64,000 nt of DNA from Halisarca cf. caerulea (Eukaryota > Porifera > Demospongiae > Chondrillida > Halisarcidae). Under the pieces are notes generated by a model. The model worked only from the letters and a program-made list of their open reading frames with translations, ran no database searches and was not told the DNA's origin. Numbering within the stretch: position 1 is the stretch's first letter; the number at the start of each line of letters is the position of its first letter. The stretch covers positions 4,780,618 through 4,844,617 of the forward strand of contig CAUJGJ010000444.1 of NCBI GenBank assembly GCA_963170055.1, given 5' to 3'. Positions 43,380 through 52,175 of this stretch are shown here, piece after piece. A program made the translations under genes and the position numbers.

Positions 43380-44789
43380 AAGTGCTGCATCACTTGGGTG
43401 TTGCTTTAAGTACACATTACTGAGATTGAGACAATAAGTGATGCCGGCCGTTGTTTCATGTTCAACACATAGTACTTTAATCATGGATGACTAGCAAATT
43501 GCCATACAAATGTTATTTCTCACTTCACCAAAAGAGATTAAATGTTTGAAAGATTCTGATAAGCTCATTGCATTTTGTCAATCTTTTGTGGTAGGATCAC
43601 CTGTACCACTGATGCATACGGAAATATAGTAAGTATTATAGTGTTGGAAATGCCATACATTGCCAATCCTTCTGTAGCAAATTCATTCACTGGTCTATGC
43701 GATCATTGTTATCATAATGGGGTATTGGCCATATTTCATGACATTCAAGTAGTATTGTGTTTGCCTCACTGAGTCCATTTGAATTGTTATTGGTGAAATT
43801 TATGCCATAATTTTGGGATCTGTGTTAAGTGCACTTTCAAAATTTGCGCTTGTGCTAAGTGTTGAATTTGGTTGTGATTGCGGCCGGGTTGTGAGGTTGA
43901 AACATTAGGCCCGGTATACCACTGACTGATTTGCTTGTAATACCAGTGTCTGATTTGGTTGACAATGTGCACATGTGACATTCAATGGACATGGCCAATA
44001 TTTCTAAGCATTTGTGCACAGCATTGTATGCCAACTAGCTGTGCTTGATTAGTCTGGGTCATGCTTTGCAATGGTATGCTTTGCCGGGCATGTGTATGTG
44101 TGCCTTGTGTTTGTATACTTTGTATTTGTATGAAAGATGGCTCTGGTAATGGTATTTGATATTGAATTTGATTTGAGTTGTTTTGAATGTTGAATAAGCG
44201 CTGCCAGAAACATTTACTACATGCAACCATAGACACTCGAAACTGCTACGTACAATCACAGCATAGATTATCTATGATCACAGTATCTATGCACGTGGCA
44301 GTCGTACGCGCCCTGAATTCGTCACGACGAGGTTACGTCATAGCAAATGGCTGCCGAAAATGGAGACCAGCATGGCTGCGAGTGGCTGACCAATTGGGGC
44401 GCCCGAATCACGGAAAGCTATTTCCTGCTTAAGTGCGATGGAAATTCAAAAATCGTTAGGCAAAATCTTTAGAAATATTTCGTATCTACAGTTTAAGACT
44501 CTTCGTTGCCATCTGATCCGAAGATTGACGGAATAAAGGTTCGAAACGTGAGTCGACTTTAATCCCTGTTTGTACAAACATGACCCAGTTGATACGAATA
44601 TCTCTTACCTCGTTCTACAGCACCAGCGTGCCCCTTTTTGTAAAAGTGTATGAATTGTTGCTCACTGCTAGACCCGTTTTGTAACTTTCGACGAAAGAAA
44701 TTGCAAACGGGCCTAAGTGTGATAATATTTGGGCCCGTAGGTCATCAATTGCGTGGGAGTCTCGATTGGACTCCCCTTCGCGACGGAAA
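43380..44789. other. Intergenic
   Basis: Short Gln-rich frames on the - strand (43787-44236) have no family match. Nothing else recognised. Confidence 0.4.
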
Positions 44790-44869
44790 CAACTAGTGAG
44801 ATGCAAAATGCATCATGTGGGGCGAGCGTTGCTTCGGACAGCTGTGATGACATCAACAAGGCATATTAT
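44790..44869 (+). repeat. 80-bp dispersed repeat, copy 1
   Basis: aactagtgagatgcaaaatg ... catcaacaaggcatattat; 46887-46965 is a near-identical direct copy 2.1 kb away. Confidence 0.8.
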
Positions 44870-45043
44870 CAGCACCCTGCACATTTTGTCAACCCAGTCC
44901 CTCAGTGAAGAAAAGGAATAAATAAAAGATAGGACTAAATACATGTTGATGATCACTTTAAAATAAGAGCATGACAAATCAGAGTGTATGTTATGTGAGG
45001 CCATATAATATTAAACACAATAAAACAAACTAGACTATTAGAG

Positions 45044-45997
45044 TTAGCCCGTAGCCTGGGCTTCCACCTGCATGCGGGAAAAATCAATCATGGCAAATGA
45101 TGTGGGAGGCGGCCGCAGTCTGGACCCTCTGATTGCACGAATGGCGGATCGCAATAAAGCAAAGGAGATCTTGCATCGAATCAAGAACATCATGTTAGAG
45201 AAGGCCATCTTCTTCTTCTCAGCGAGCATGTCAGCTAGTCTCTTGAAAACTACTGTGCACTCTTTGGCCATTCCTCCGGTGGATGAGAACACAAGTGGTG
45301 TAAATGAAGCCCTCTCGACATCTCTTACTCGTTCTCCATAGCATCTCTTCTTCTCATTCTCATGCAGCTTGTATATGGCACTGAGCTCTTTCTGGCGATA
45401 GGAGGGGGCATTTGGGTAAAAAACCCTAACATCGAAAAAGGCCTCCTTTCCTCTCATCCAAAAATCACTCACACGGATGTCGAGTCTAGCCTCATCTTCT
45501 CGATTTGCTGAAAGAAGATTGAATTCCTCATCATCAAGGACTTGAAGGGGTGGTTCGACAGACACACCTGTACAAGATTCGGCAAGCAGAGTAGCTGTCA
45601 GGTCACGAACTTCGTTGTGCCGTAATGTGGGTAAACCACCTTTGTGGCACATCATAGCATGGTCAATGGAGAATGACATACCACAAGCACACATTGAGCT
45701 CACATTAGGCAGCTGCCAACCGTACCGCAAAGAGAGAGCGTCTCTAAAAGAGCTCTTATTGAGACAGAAGCCATGCTCCTCTATGGGTAGGGCTGACAGC
45801 CATGCAGAAGCACCAGGTTCACTGGCGCAATCCACAAGTCTCTGAACTGATCGGTCAAGTGATCCATATATCCTTGTAAATTCATTTTGTTGTCGCTCTT
45901 TCTTCTTTTTAGCAGTGAAGAAAATCACGTGGACTGCATGCTTGATTAGAGTAATTTCCCATTTAGATTGCTGTTGAGCTGATTTCCAACTATTCAT
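45044..45997 (-). pseudogene. LINE C-terminal zinc knuckle and restriction-like endonuclease, 5' truncated
   Basis: Open for 317 codons on the - strand. WLSALPIEEHGFCLNKSSFR and LRYGWQLPNVSS precede a zinc knuckle (C-x-C-x7-H-x4-C: MCACGMSFSIDHAMMCHKGG) and RHNEVRDLTATLL. The endonuclease follows: ARLDIRVSDFW, AFFDVRVFYPNAPSY, KLHENEKKRCYGERVRDVE, FTPLVFSSTGGM, then MFLIRCKISFALLRSAIRAI to the stop at 45044. This matches the end of R2-type LINE proteins (C-C-H-C knuckle then a PD-(D/E)xK fold that nicks the target). The RT is missing, as in ordinary 5'-truncated copies. The frame has no stop, so the insertion is fairly young. A different family from the 39.5-kb copy. Confidence 0.8.
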
Positions 45998-46097
45998 AAT
46001 GTATATTTATGTAGCTGCATGGCAATCGTATGTAACAGTGATCAGTGCTTTGATTTGAATTCTATTCTATATACCATTGTGCATATGCATGGTCTAA

Positions 46098-46162
46098 TTG
46101 ATTGATTGATTGATTGATTGCATGGTTGATTGATTGATTGATTGCATGGTTGATTGATTGAT
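46098..46162. repeat. (TTGA)n tetranucleotide tract with gcatgg spacers
   Basis: Three runs of attg units separated by two gcatggttg spacers. Confidence 0.9.
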
Positions 46163-46369
46163 ATAGCTGACAGCAGCATGGTATGCAAGGTTTGTCAACT
46201 GTAGTACATGAGAATGACGTCATCATTTAGGAATAGACACACTCTATACTATAGCAAGGTTAGGCAAAGGCGAATTGGCCGAGGAAGAATCAGAAAATGG
46301 GGCTAAAAATGCACATGCATCACGACCACGCACATATAGCTTCTGAAACGAGGGCCAGCCGTGATAGCC

Positions 46370-46713
46370 ATGCCACGAACATTGGCATCAAATCGCGACA
46401 CTGAGCCAGAACAAACGCATTCTAAAATGGCCGGCAAGATGGTGACGTTGCCCGAAGGTAAATCTGCAACCCCTAGTTTTCGGCCACCGTAAAATAAAAT
46501 TCTGCTTCAATAGAGTTGACGGGCTTTACACTTCGTTTCTTTTACGTAGGTTTTCAAGTGCATGGGGCGTTCGAATGCGCGCCGATACGGTCGAATTGCC
46601 ACGACTTTGGATCCCTCCTGCGCGTATGGCGGTCTAGATCATTCGGCTTTTCTCGCTTTAGGATGCAGAACGCTTGCACCCCGGCGTTGGCGTTGGTGCC
46701 TCGTGCTTGCTAG
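46370..46713 (+). CDS. Tentative two-exon small gene, unrecognised
   Basis: ATG at 46370 opens MPRTLASNRDTEPEQT...MAGKMVTLPE and ends at 46457 at a consensus donor (aag|gtaaat). An acceptor (tacgtag) at 46549 allows phase-1 joining to an exon ending at 46713. The second part (FECAPIRSNCHDFGSLL...) has no family signature, and the third exon frame may equally be non-coding. Exon-intron logic is the only support. Confidence 0.2.
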
Positions 46714-46886
46714 TCTCTCGGCCGAGGAGCAGTCGGCCGGAGAAGAAAATGAAGGGTGGCCTAAATCCAGCATTTTAGGTGCGGCCCCTGCGTAGGCGGG
46801 CTGCCGCCGGACTCCCTGTACTTGGGCCATCAGGGGGGGCTCGCTTATGCTCGCCCCCAATTAACCTCGCTAAACCGCTCGGTAAT

Positions 46887-46965
46887 AACTAGTGAGATGC
46901 AAAATGCATCATGGGGGGCGAGCGTTGCTTCGGACAGCTGTGGTGACATCAACAACGCATATTAC
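46887..46965 (+). repeat. 80-bp dispersed repeat, copy 2
   Basis: Near-identical to 44790-44869. Around it ggctcgct(t)aggctcgcccc-like words occur at 46830, 46988 and 48057, suggesting a shared, unrecognised repeat family. Confidence 0.8.
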
Positions 46966-47301
46966 TAGTTCAGACTACGTCTGACGGGGGCTCGCCTAAG
47001 CCCATACGGCAATTATTGCAAACATGAGTCTATTGGCAGCATGCATGATGCATGTTGCAAGGATTGCACCGACACTCCAGCTAGTCAGACCATGGTCGGG
47101 GGTTGGACCACTTTTCAGAACAGTCCTGCATGAATATTTTCCCTTTCAATACACTATTAGTCTTATTGAATACAATTATTGACATAACACTGTGACAATG
47201 ACTATATATGCATGGCCGGATCACCTTACAAGCCCTGGCTCCCCCTCTGTGATGTAAGTTCATGTGGAAGTATCAGAACTATGTCGTTACTTCATCGAGT
47301 A

Positions 47302-47490
47302 AGGCAAAAGGGGGTAATTTGGAACAGCATGTAATTTGGAACGATCATGCAGGCCAAAAAGCAATCAGTGACAATGACAACTTGAACTACATCCATATTT
47401 CTCATTTGTATTGTCTCCATGAAGTTGGAGTTCAGCAGTCACTGTGGCAAGTATGCCGGGCAGACCCTGTTCCAAGAATTACCATCCTTT
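47302..47490. mobile_element. MITE with TA target, copy 2 (tttggaac family)
   Basis: AGGCAAAAGGGGGTAATTTG at the left after TA (47300-47301), with an imperfect inverted end (ttccaagaattaccatcc) before TA (47491-47492). The interior block ttctcatttgtattgtctcc is shared with the copy at 8369. Confidence 0.65.
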
Positions 47491-47825
47491 TACAGTCAGA
47501 AGAGCTTTGGAGAGAAGCTCAAGCCTGCCACGTGTAGTTCAAAGCCATGATTGAAAAGCTTTACATGCGCAAGTATATACATACACCGGATAATCTGCGA
47601 TACGGTCGCGATTTGTGCATCCCGTAGCTAAAACAAAGATGCCATGGCTTAGTGAAGGATCCCTGCGGTTGAACGCGAATCCCGCGGCTCCGAAGTATCT
47701 ATGATATTTTTTTGGACTTTAGGAGTAGGTTTTCGAAGGATTTGCGAAGTCCAAAAGTGTTTATAAAGCGTACGGCAGCCTGTAGAATGGACTCGATCGT
47801 CAACCGGGATGTCGGCATTGGTTCC

Positions 47826-48556
47826 TCAGAAGAGGGCTTTGGCGTTCGTTCGAAGAGGTCCGTAGTTCGGCGCTGAGACTCGTGATCTTTTGGAAGTCGT
47901 TTCGTCGTCCAGAACGAAGCCCATGCCCGAAGAAATCGATTTGATCGGTTGTACTTTCTGGGCCTAAAGGTAACACAAAATGTCATATATATATACAGCC
48001 ACGGAAGTAGCGCCGGAAGGCGGAGGCGTTCTCGATCGCCAACCGTTAGTGTGGGGCTCGCTTAGGCTCGCCCCAAATACACATAACACGCCTATGGGCG
48101 ATTAATGAAAGCGCTAAAAAGGTTTTGAATGCCCGCGAACAGCTGAAGATCAAGAAGATGTTGGATGAAGATCAAGGATGAAGGAGCTTAATTGCTACTG
48201 AATACTGAATTGATCCTGGCACTGGTGAGTTTACCTGATTTACTTACCATCGGTACTTGTTCTTCCTGGGCGAACCTGTCCAGTGCGAACTGGGTCGAAG
48301 GGCCTGGCAATGTGTTCATGGGATTATCGTCTGTGTTTCTCCTCATATCCCGAAGCGTTTCCATCGACAATGGATGATACTCTTCAAATGGTGACTGGAG
48401 TCTCAAGATGTTGCTGTCTTCTAGAAATTGCACCCATTCAGCCTTCGAGTCATCTTTCAACCAGCAAAACCACTTTTGGATGTCGGCCTTCAGCAAAGGT
48501 ATGTCCAGTTTTTCCAAGTTTGGGTGGCACTGGTCAGTGTGATTTGCAGGTTGTCC
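47826..48556 (-). CDS. Two 3' exons of an unrecognised gene
   Basis: Exon 48556-48248 (acceptor ..catgtag, donor gtaagt; 103 codons, phase 0) reads GQPANHTDQCHPNLEKLDIP, DIQKWFCWLKDDSKAEWVQF, EEYHPLSMETLRDMRRNTDD, LDRFAQEEQVPM. Exon 47963-47826 (acceptor ..cctttag) continues in phase 0: AQKVQPIKSISSGMGFVLDD, SKRSRVSAPNYGPL, and stops at 47826. The basic, serine-rich C-terminus suggests a nuclear protein, but I recognise no domain. The upstream part lies to the right and may have been separated from it by the Tigger element at 48903. Could be a transposon accessory gene or a host gene. Confidence 0.45.
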
Positions 48557-49048
48557 CTACATGCGTATAATAGGAAGATCGTTACGGTAGCTACGTCCTA
48601 TGTAAGTAGTATAAACACTTGAAGTGCCCTAAAATTCCGATCATCCATTGTATTGGTATGTATTATCCTAACTGGCACATGCACAGTAAGGCCAACGTTT
48701 CTTTTATGACACTGGTTTGCCCTGTGTTATGCAGTGCTATAAGTCTTAGAACTGCAAGGTTTAAATGTGTTAAACGTGAGTTCCTGTGTTCAGGTAACAT
48801 GGTGTTCACAATTGGTGGATAATCAGAATGAGGGTATGCCATGAATAGTTTGACTGGCAGGGTAAAATTTGTTCCATACTGGGGGATTGAAATGTACACT
48901 TACCGTAAAAGTTCTAATTAGAGCGCCTCCAAAAAATAAATATCTACCTCAAGGGGTGCATCCAGAAGAGCTTGAGAAAATACCTTCTCTTCCAGAGGGC
49001 GCTGTTATTAGAAGGGCGCTTAGTAAATAGAAAGGTTTTGGAATCAAG

Positions 49049-49435
49049 ATGGCGTCGCCTTTGCGTTTTACGAAGGAGATAGAATATGTCGTACGGGGGT
49101 ACCACGTATATAAAGATAAATGGGAACCGCTCGTCGGAGAAACTTTGGATTGTGAGAAGGAGATCAGCAATCCTCATGATCTATACTCTGTAGCAGTCGT
49201 CCATCGTAAAAAGGGAGTAGTGGGACACTTACCTCGAACCATCTCCCGCGTGTCTTCTTCCTTTATCGATAAAGGGGGTGTTATTCAGGTATGTATTACT
49301 GCAAAAAGACAGCACTCAGAGCTTCCACAAGGCGGGCTGGATTTGCCATGCAAGATATCATTCTCAGGCCCACAGAACATTGTCAAGAAATGCATAAAGG
49401 TTATTCGCAGAGCAATAAATGATTCAGAACACTAG
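49049..49435 (+). CDS. HIRAN-domain protein encoded by the Tigger element
   Basis: 128 residues, start ATG 49049, stop 49433-49435. Residues ~12-75 match the HIRAN pattern: a hydrophobic strand then G-Y-H-V...W-x-P-L-V-G-E-x-L, then E-I-S-N-P-H-D-L-Y-S-V-A-V and G-V-V-G-H-L-P-R (canonical E-x-x-NP-x-D-x-x-A-[IV]-x-V...G-x-x-[VI]-G-[YH]-[IL]-P). The rest (LDLPCKISFSGPQNIVKKCI) completes the small beta fold. In HLTF/Rad5 and bacterial proteins HIRAN binds 3' single-stranded DNA ends. Here it may bind transposon ends or excision gaps; that is inference. Gene is intact, with the transposase in convergent orientation. Confidence 0.75.
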   Translation: MASPLRFTKEIEYVVRGYHVYKDKWEPLVGETLDCEKEISNPHDLYSVAVVHRKKGVVGHLPRTISRVSSSFIDKGGVIQVCITAKRQHSELPQGGLDLPCKISFSGPQNIVKKCIKVIRRAINDSEH

Positions 49436-49514
49436 ATAAGGATTAACATGTTGACTACAATTATACTTGTATACATTACAGTGGTTTTTATTTATCTATG
49501 TTATTGGTAACTGT

Positions 49515-51161
49515 TCAGTTGTGCACAGCTAGGGTTTCCATTTCACTCTCACTTGTGGTTCTGTGGTCATCATCAGTAGATTCAGTGGTGAAATCATCAC
49601 TGCTGTCATCAGTACTAGTGTCCAATGGATCATAGTCACTGTCATTTTCATCTTCACCAAAAATGGCCATCATCACTTCATCTATCTCTTTTCTGAGCTC
49701 TTCGTTTCTGATCATGTTATCCTCATACCCTCCTAGTGCATTCGATATTCCTGTAACAATGAAGCTCTTCTGCGTCATGGCCCTGTTATCTTTCAAATAC
49801 TGGCAGCCATCCTTGATCCAGTTGATGATATCCTGCTTGCCAGCTGTGGGTATTTTCAGTGGTTTGGGAGGGATGTCTTCACCGATCTGTTGTACTTGCT
49901 GCTGTATGTACTCAGACCAAGACTGCCGAATGCAGGCTTTAAAGGGTTTGTTCAGGGACACATCTAATGGCTGTAGAACAGAAGTACAGCCACCGGGTAT
50001 AACGCAGATAGTTGTGTTGACTTTTGCGAATGCTACCTTTACTGAATTTGTTAGATGGGCCCGAAAGCTGTCAAGCACCAACAAGGCATGTCTTCCCTTG
50101 GTATATGTTTGCCACACTTCCTTGATCCAGAGTAGCATCAATCCTTCGTCCATCCATGCTTTCTCCTGCACTGCGACTCTTAGGCCACTAGGAACTTGTA
50201 GACCTTTCAGAGCTCTCTTTCCTTTAAAGATTATGAGAGTCGGGAGAATGTCACCTGCTGAGCTGCAGGCGAAGACAACTGTTAAATGTCTCTTTTCCCC
50301 GCCTGTAGTGCGGATTCTGATAGTTTTGCTTCCCTTTCTATCAATACTTTTGCCTGGAACCATATCAAAATAGACCGGTGTTTCATCCATGTTGCAAATG
50401 AGTTCATACCGGAAGTCATGCTGCTTGCGAATTTCTAGCAGCTCATGTCGGAAGACCTCTATTTTGTGCTCCAAGTCTTTTGGCAGTGTCTGAGCAAAAT
50501 TGGTTCCAGCCCGATGAGCAAGGTTATTCCTCCTCAAAAATTTCCTGACCCATTCATCAGAAGCTGCAAATGTTGCACTATAGGGCTGAATGGTTGAAAT
50601 GGCTTTCTTTTGCAAGACTTGTGTGGCAATGGGGATACCATAGTCACGCTGCTCTAGTAGCCATTGCACTAGCTCATGTTCCTTCTCCTGAGGATAGCTG
50701 AGCTTACGACCCTGACCCTTTTTATTCTTCCTCGTCCCCCTTGCCTTCAATATGGATATGTCCTCTTTCACCCATCTCTGAATATTTTTTCTTGGTACAC
50801 GAAAATGTCTGGCTGCCTGACGTTTGCCATGGAATCTGGCATAGGTGGCAACAGCTCGCTTTTGCTTGTCAGTGTACATAGTCTTAATGGTCTTACTGGG
50901 TGGTCCTTCAGATTCCCCTGCTGGTTTAACAGAGGTGCTGTGTGCCTGTACACCACTAGGCCCAGGTTCCTCCCCAAAAGAAGAAGTTGTACATATTGGA
51001 CCTGCTGTTGATGGCTGCTTCCTAGGTTGTCCTGGTCCCCGTTTCTTCTTAGAAGGTTTTACTACTTTCACAATGGTAACTTCCTTTTCCTTCTCTCTAC
51101 TTTCCTGTACTTCTTCTGGCGTCAGCTTTTTAAAGAAAGAAGACAGTAGACTTTGTGCCAT
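49515..51161 (-). CDS. pogo/Tigger transposase (DDE_1), intact
   Basis: 548 residues, ATG at 51161 (MAQSLLSSFFKKL). Basic disordered N-terminus (KKKRGPGQPRKQP), then a psq-type helix-turn-helix (YTDKQKRAVATYARFHGKRQ; FRVPRKNIQRWVKED) and a CENP-B-type second HTH (QEKEHELVQWLLEQRDYGIP; EWVRKFLRRNNLAHR). The catalytic domain has D259 (NMDETPVYFD), D364 (LLVLDSFRAHL) and D400 (TSVLQPLDVSLNKPF), the DDxD set of this family. The C-terminus is acidic/serine-rich, common in Tiggers. It acts on the perfect TIRs at 48903/51375 with a TA target. A - strand AATAAA lies just after the stop (about 49489). Confidence 0.95.
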   Translation of the reverse strand: MAQSLLSSFFKKLTPEEVQESREKEKEVTIVKVVKPSKKKRGPGQPRKQPSTAGPICTTSSFGEEPGPSGVQAHSTSVKPAGESEGPPSKTIKTMYTDKQKRAVATYARFHGKRQAARHFRVPRKNIQRWVKEDISILKARGTRKNKKGQGRKLSYPQEKEHELVQWLLEQRDYGIPIATQVLQKKAISTIQPYSATFAASDEWVRKFLRRNNLAHRAGTNFAQTLPKDLEHKIEVFRHELLEIRKQHDFRYELICNMDETPVYFDMVPGKSIDRKGSKTIRIRTTGGEKRHLTVVFACSSAGDILPTLIIFKGKRALKGLQVPSGLRVAVQEKAWMDEGLMLLWIKEVWQTYTKGRHALLVLDSFRAHLTNSVKVAFAKVNTTICVIPGGCTSVLQPLDVSLNKPFKACIRQSWSEYIQQQVQQIGEDIPPKPLKIPTAGKQDIINWIKDGCQYLKDNRAMTQKSFIVTGISNALGGYEDNMIRNEELRKEIDEVMMAIFGEDENDSDYDPLDTSTDDSSDDFTTESTDDDHRTTSESEMETLAVHN

Positions 51162-51377
51162 TTACAGTGAAAAGAACAAAAACTGCTCGTGCTCTTGAGG
51201 CAAAGGTGATCCTGAAAGTAGCAGCTGTAATATGATACGCGTGCCGTTCTAATTGTTAAGCGCCCCTAGAGAATTAATAGTCTGACTGGGAGGCGCTTTC
51301 TTTTGAGCTATAAAACTGTGGTTTGGTCTAGGGGGTGCTATCATTAGAAAGGCGCTCTAATTAGAACTTTTACGGTA

Positions 51378-51960
51378 TGTAAGGGGACTATCCAACTATA
51401 GCCACTAGCTGTTAAGGTTAGGCTTAGGTTGTGGTTTAATATTTTGATAAATAGCCACCTATAGAACGTATATTGCAGGGGACCAAATGTCTATGGTGAC
51501 ATTCACTCCTGCTTTATGATTTAGTTCAGTTGTAGAAATAGCAACTGACTTGATAAGACAAACGGTCAACCCAGTATCATTCTTAATAATTACATTAGAT
51601 TATATGTATGTACTTACATATATACATAATCCAACAATTTTTGGTGCTTAACCTTGAAATTGGCAAAACAAATTGCATGGCGCTCCATTGTAATAGCCAA
51701 TGACTAGAGTCTCAGCTCTGAGTTTTATTAGTCAGCCTAATGGCTGATCCAACTCAATGTTGGTGAGCCATATGTTTTGTTCAGATAATGGCACATGGCA
51801 GATTCCTAGTTAGTTGATCAGATGTTTTACTGAGTCACAGAAATACAAGCTTAGGGCTAGCTTAAACAAGTAATTTGGGTTTAAAAAACAAATATGCATG
51901 TTATAGCGGTTTATCTCTGCAACAATGGTATCAGGTTTGCAAAGGGGTTTTATCCTTCAG
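51378..51960. other. Intergenic
   Basis: AT-rich, no gene or TIR recognised; a small ctgagtt...agtcagcctaatggctgat region near 51720-51750 is locally palindromic. Confidence 0.4.
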
Positions 51961-51978
51961 TTTTGTATTTTTCGACTT

Positions 51979-52096
51979 CGTTGCTTTTTGAAGAAAATTT
52001 GCTGCATTTTGGCAGTTGTGGCCACAGTTTTATGCTGAAGGATACAACCATGGCTGAAACTCTGCCAAAATGCAGCAAATTTTCTTCAAAATTGCA
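51979..52096. repeat. Hairpin with ~30-bp near-perfect arms at the gene's 3' end
   Basis: gaagaaaatttgctgcattt (in 51990-52010) is inverted at 52067-52086 with a 46-bp loop; the outer arms (gttgc/gcaac) continue. It overlaps a possible last exon of the DUF7869-like gene, whose - strand reading HKTVATTAKMQQIFFKKQRS ends in a stop at about 51964. Either a foldback element or a local inverted duplication of coding sequence. Confidence 0.65.
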
Positions 52097-52175
52097 ACAC
52101 AATCAGGTATGTTCAGCAATTACCTACCTCTAGTCCTACGTCTATGATATACATGTACACTCTAACAGTACTCAC

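Larger units (their letters stand above)
48903..51375. mobile_element. Complete pogo/Tigger element with a HIRAN-domain gene
   Basis: TA at 48901-48902 and 51376-51377 flanks perfect 26-bp TIRs beginning CCGTAAAAGTTCTAATTAGA. Subterminal gggcgctt / attaga words repeat at both sides (48990-49020; 51258-51350). Two convergent genes fill 2473 bp: HIRAN-like (49049-49435, +) and a full pogo-type transposase (51161-49515, -), separated by 79 bp. Identical TIRs and two clean frames indicate a young, probably autonomous copy. Confidence 0.93.

Noticed and set aside
49663..50373. 236-codon + strand frame inside the Tigger transposase
   Set aside because: Antisense shadow of the transposase; no family features.
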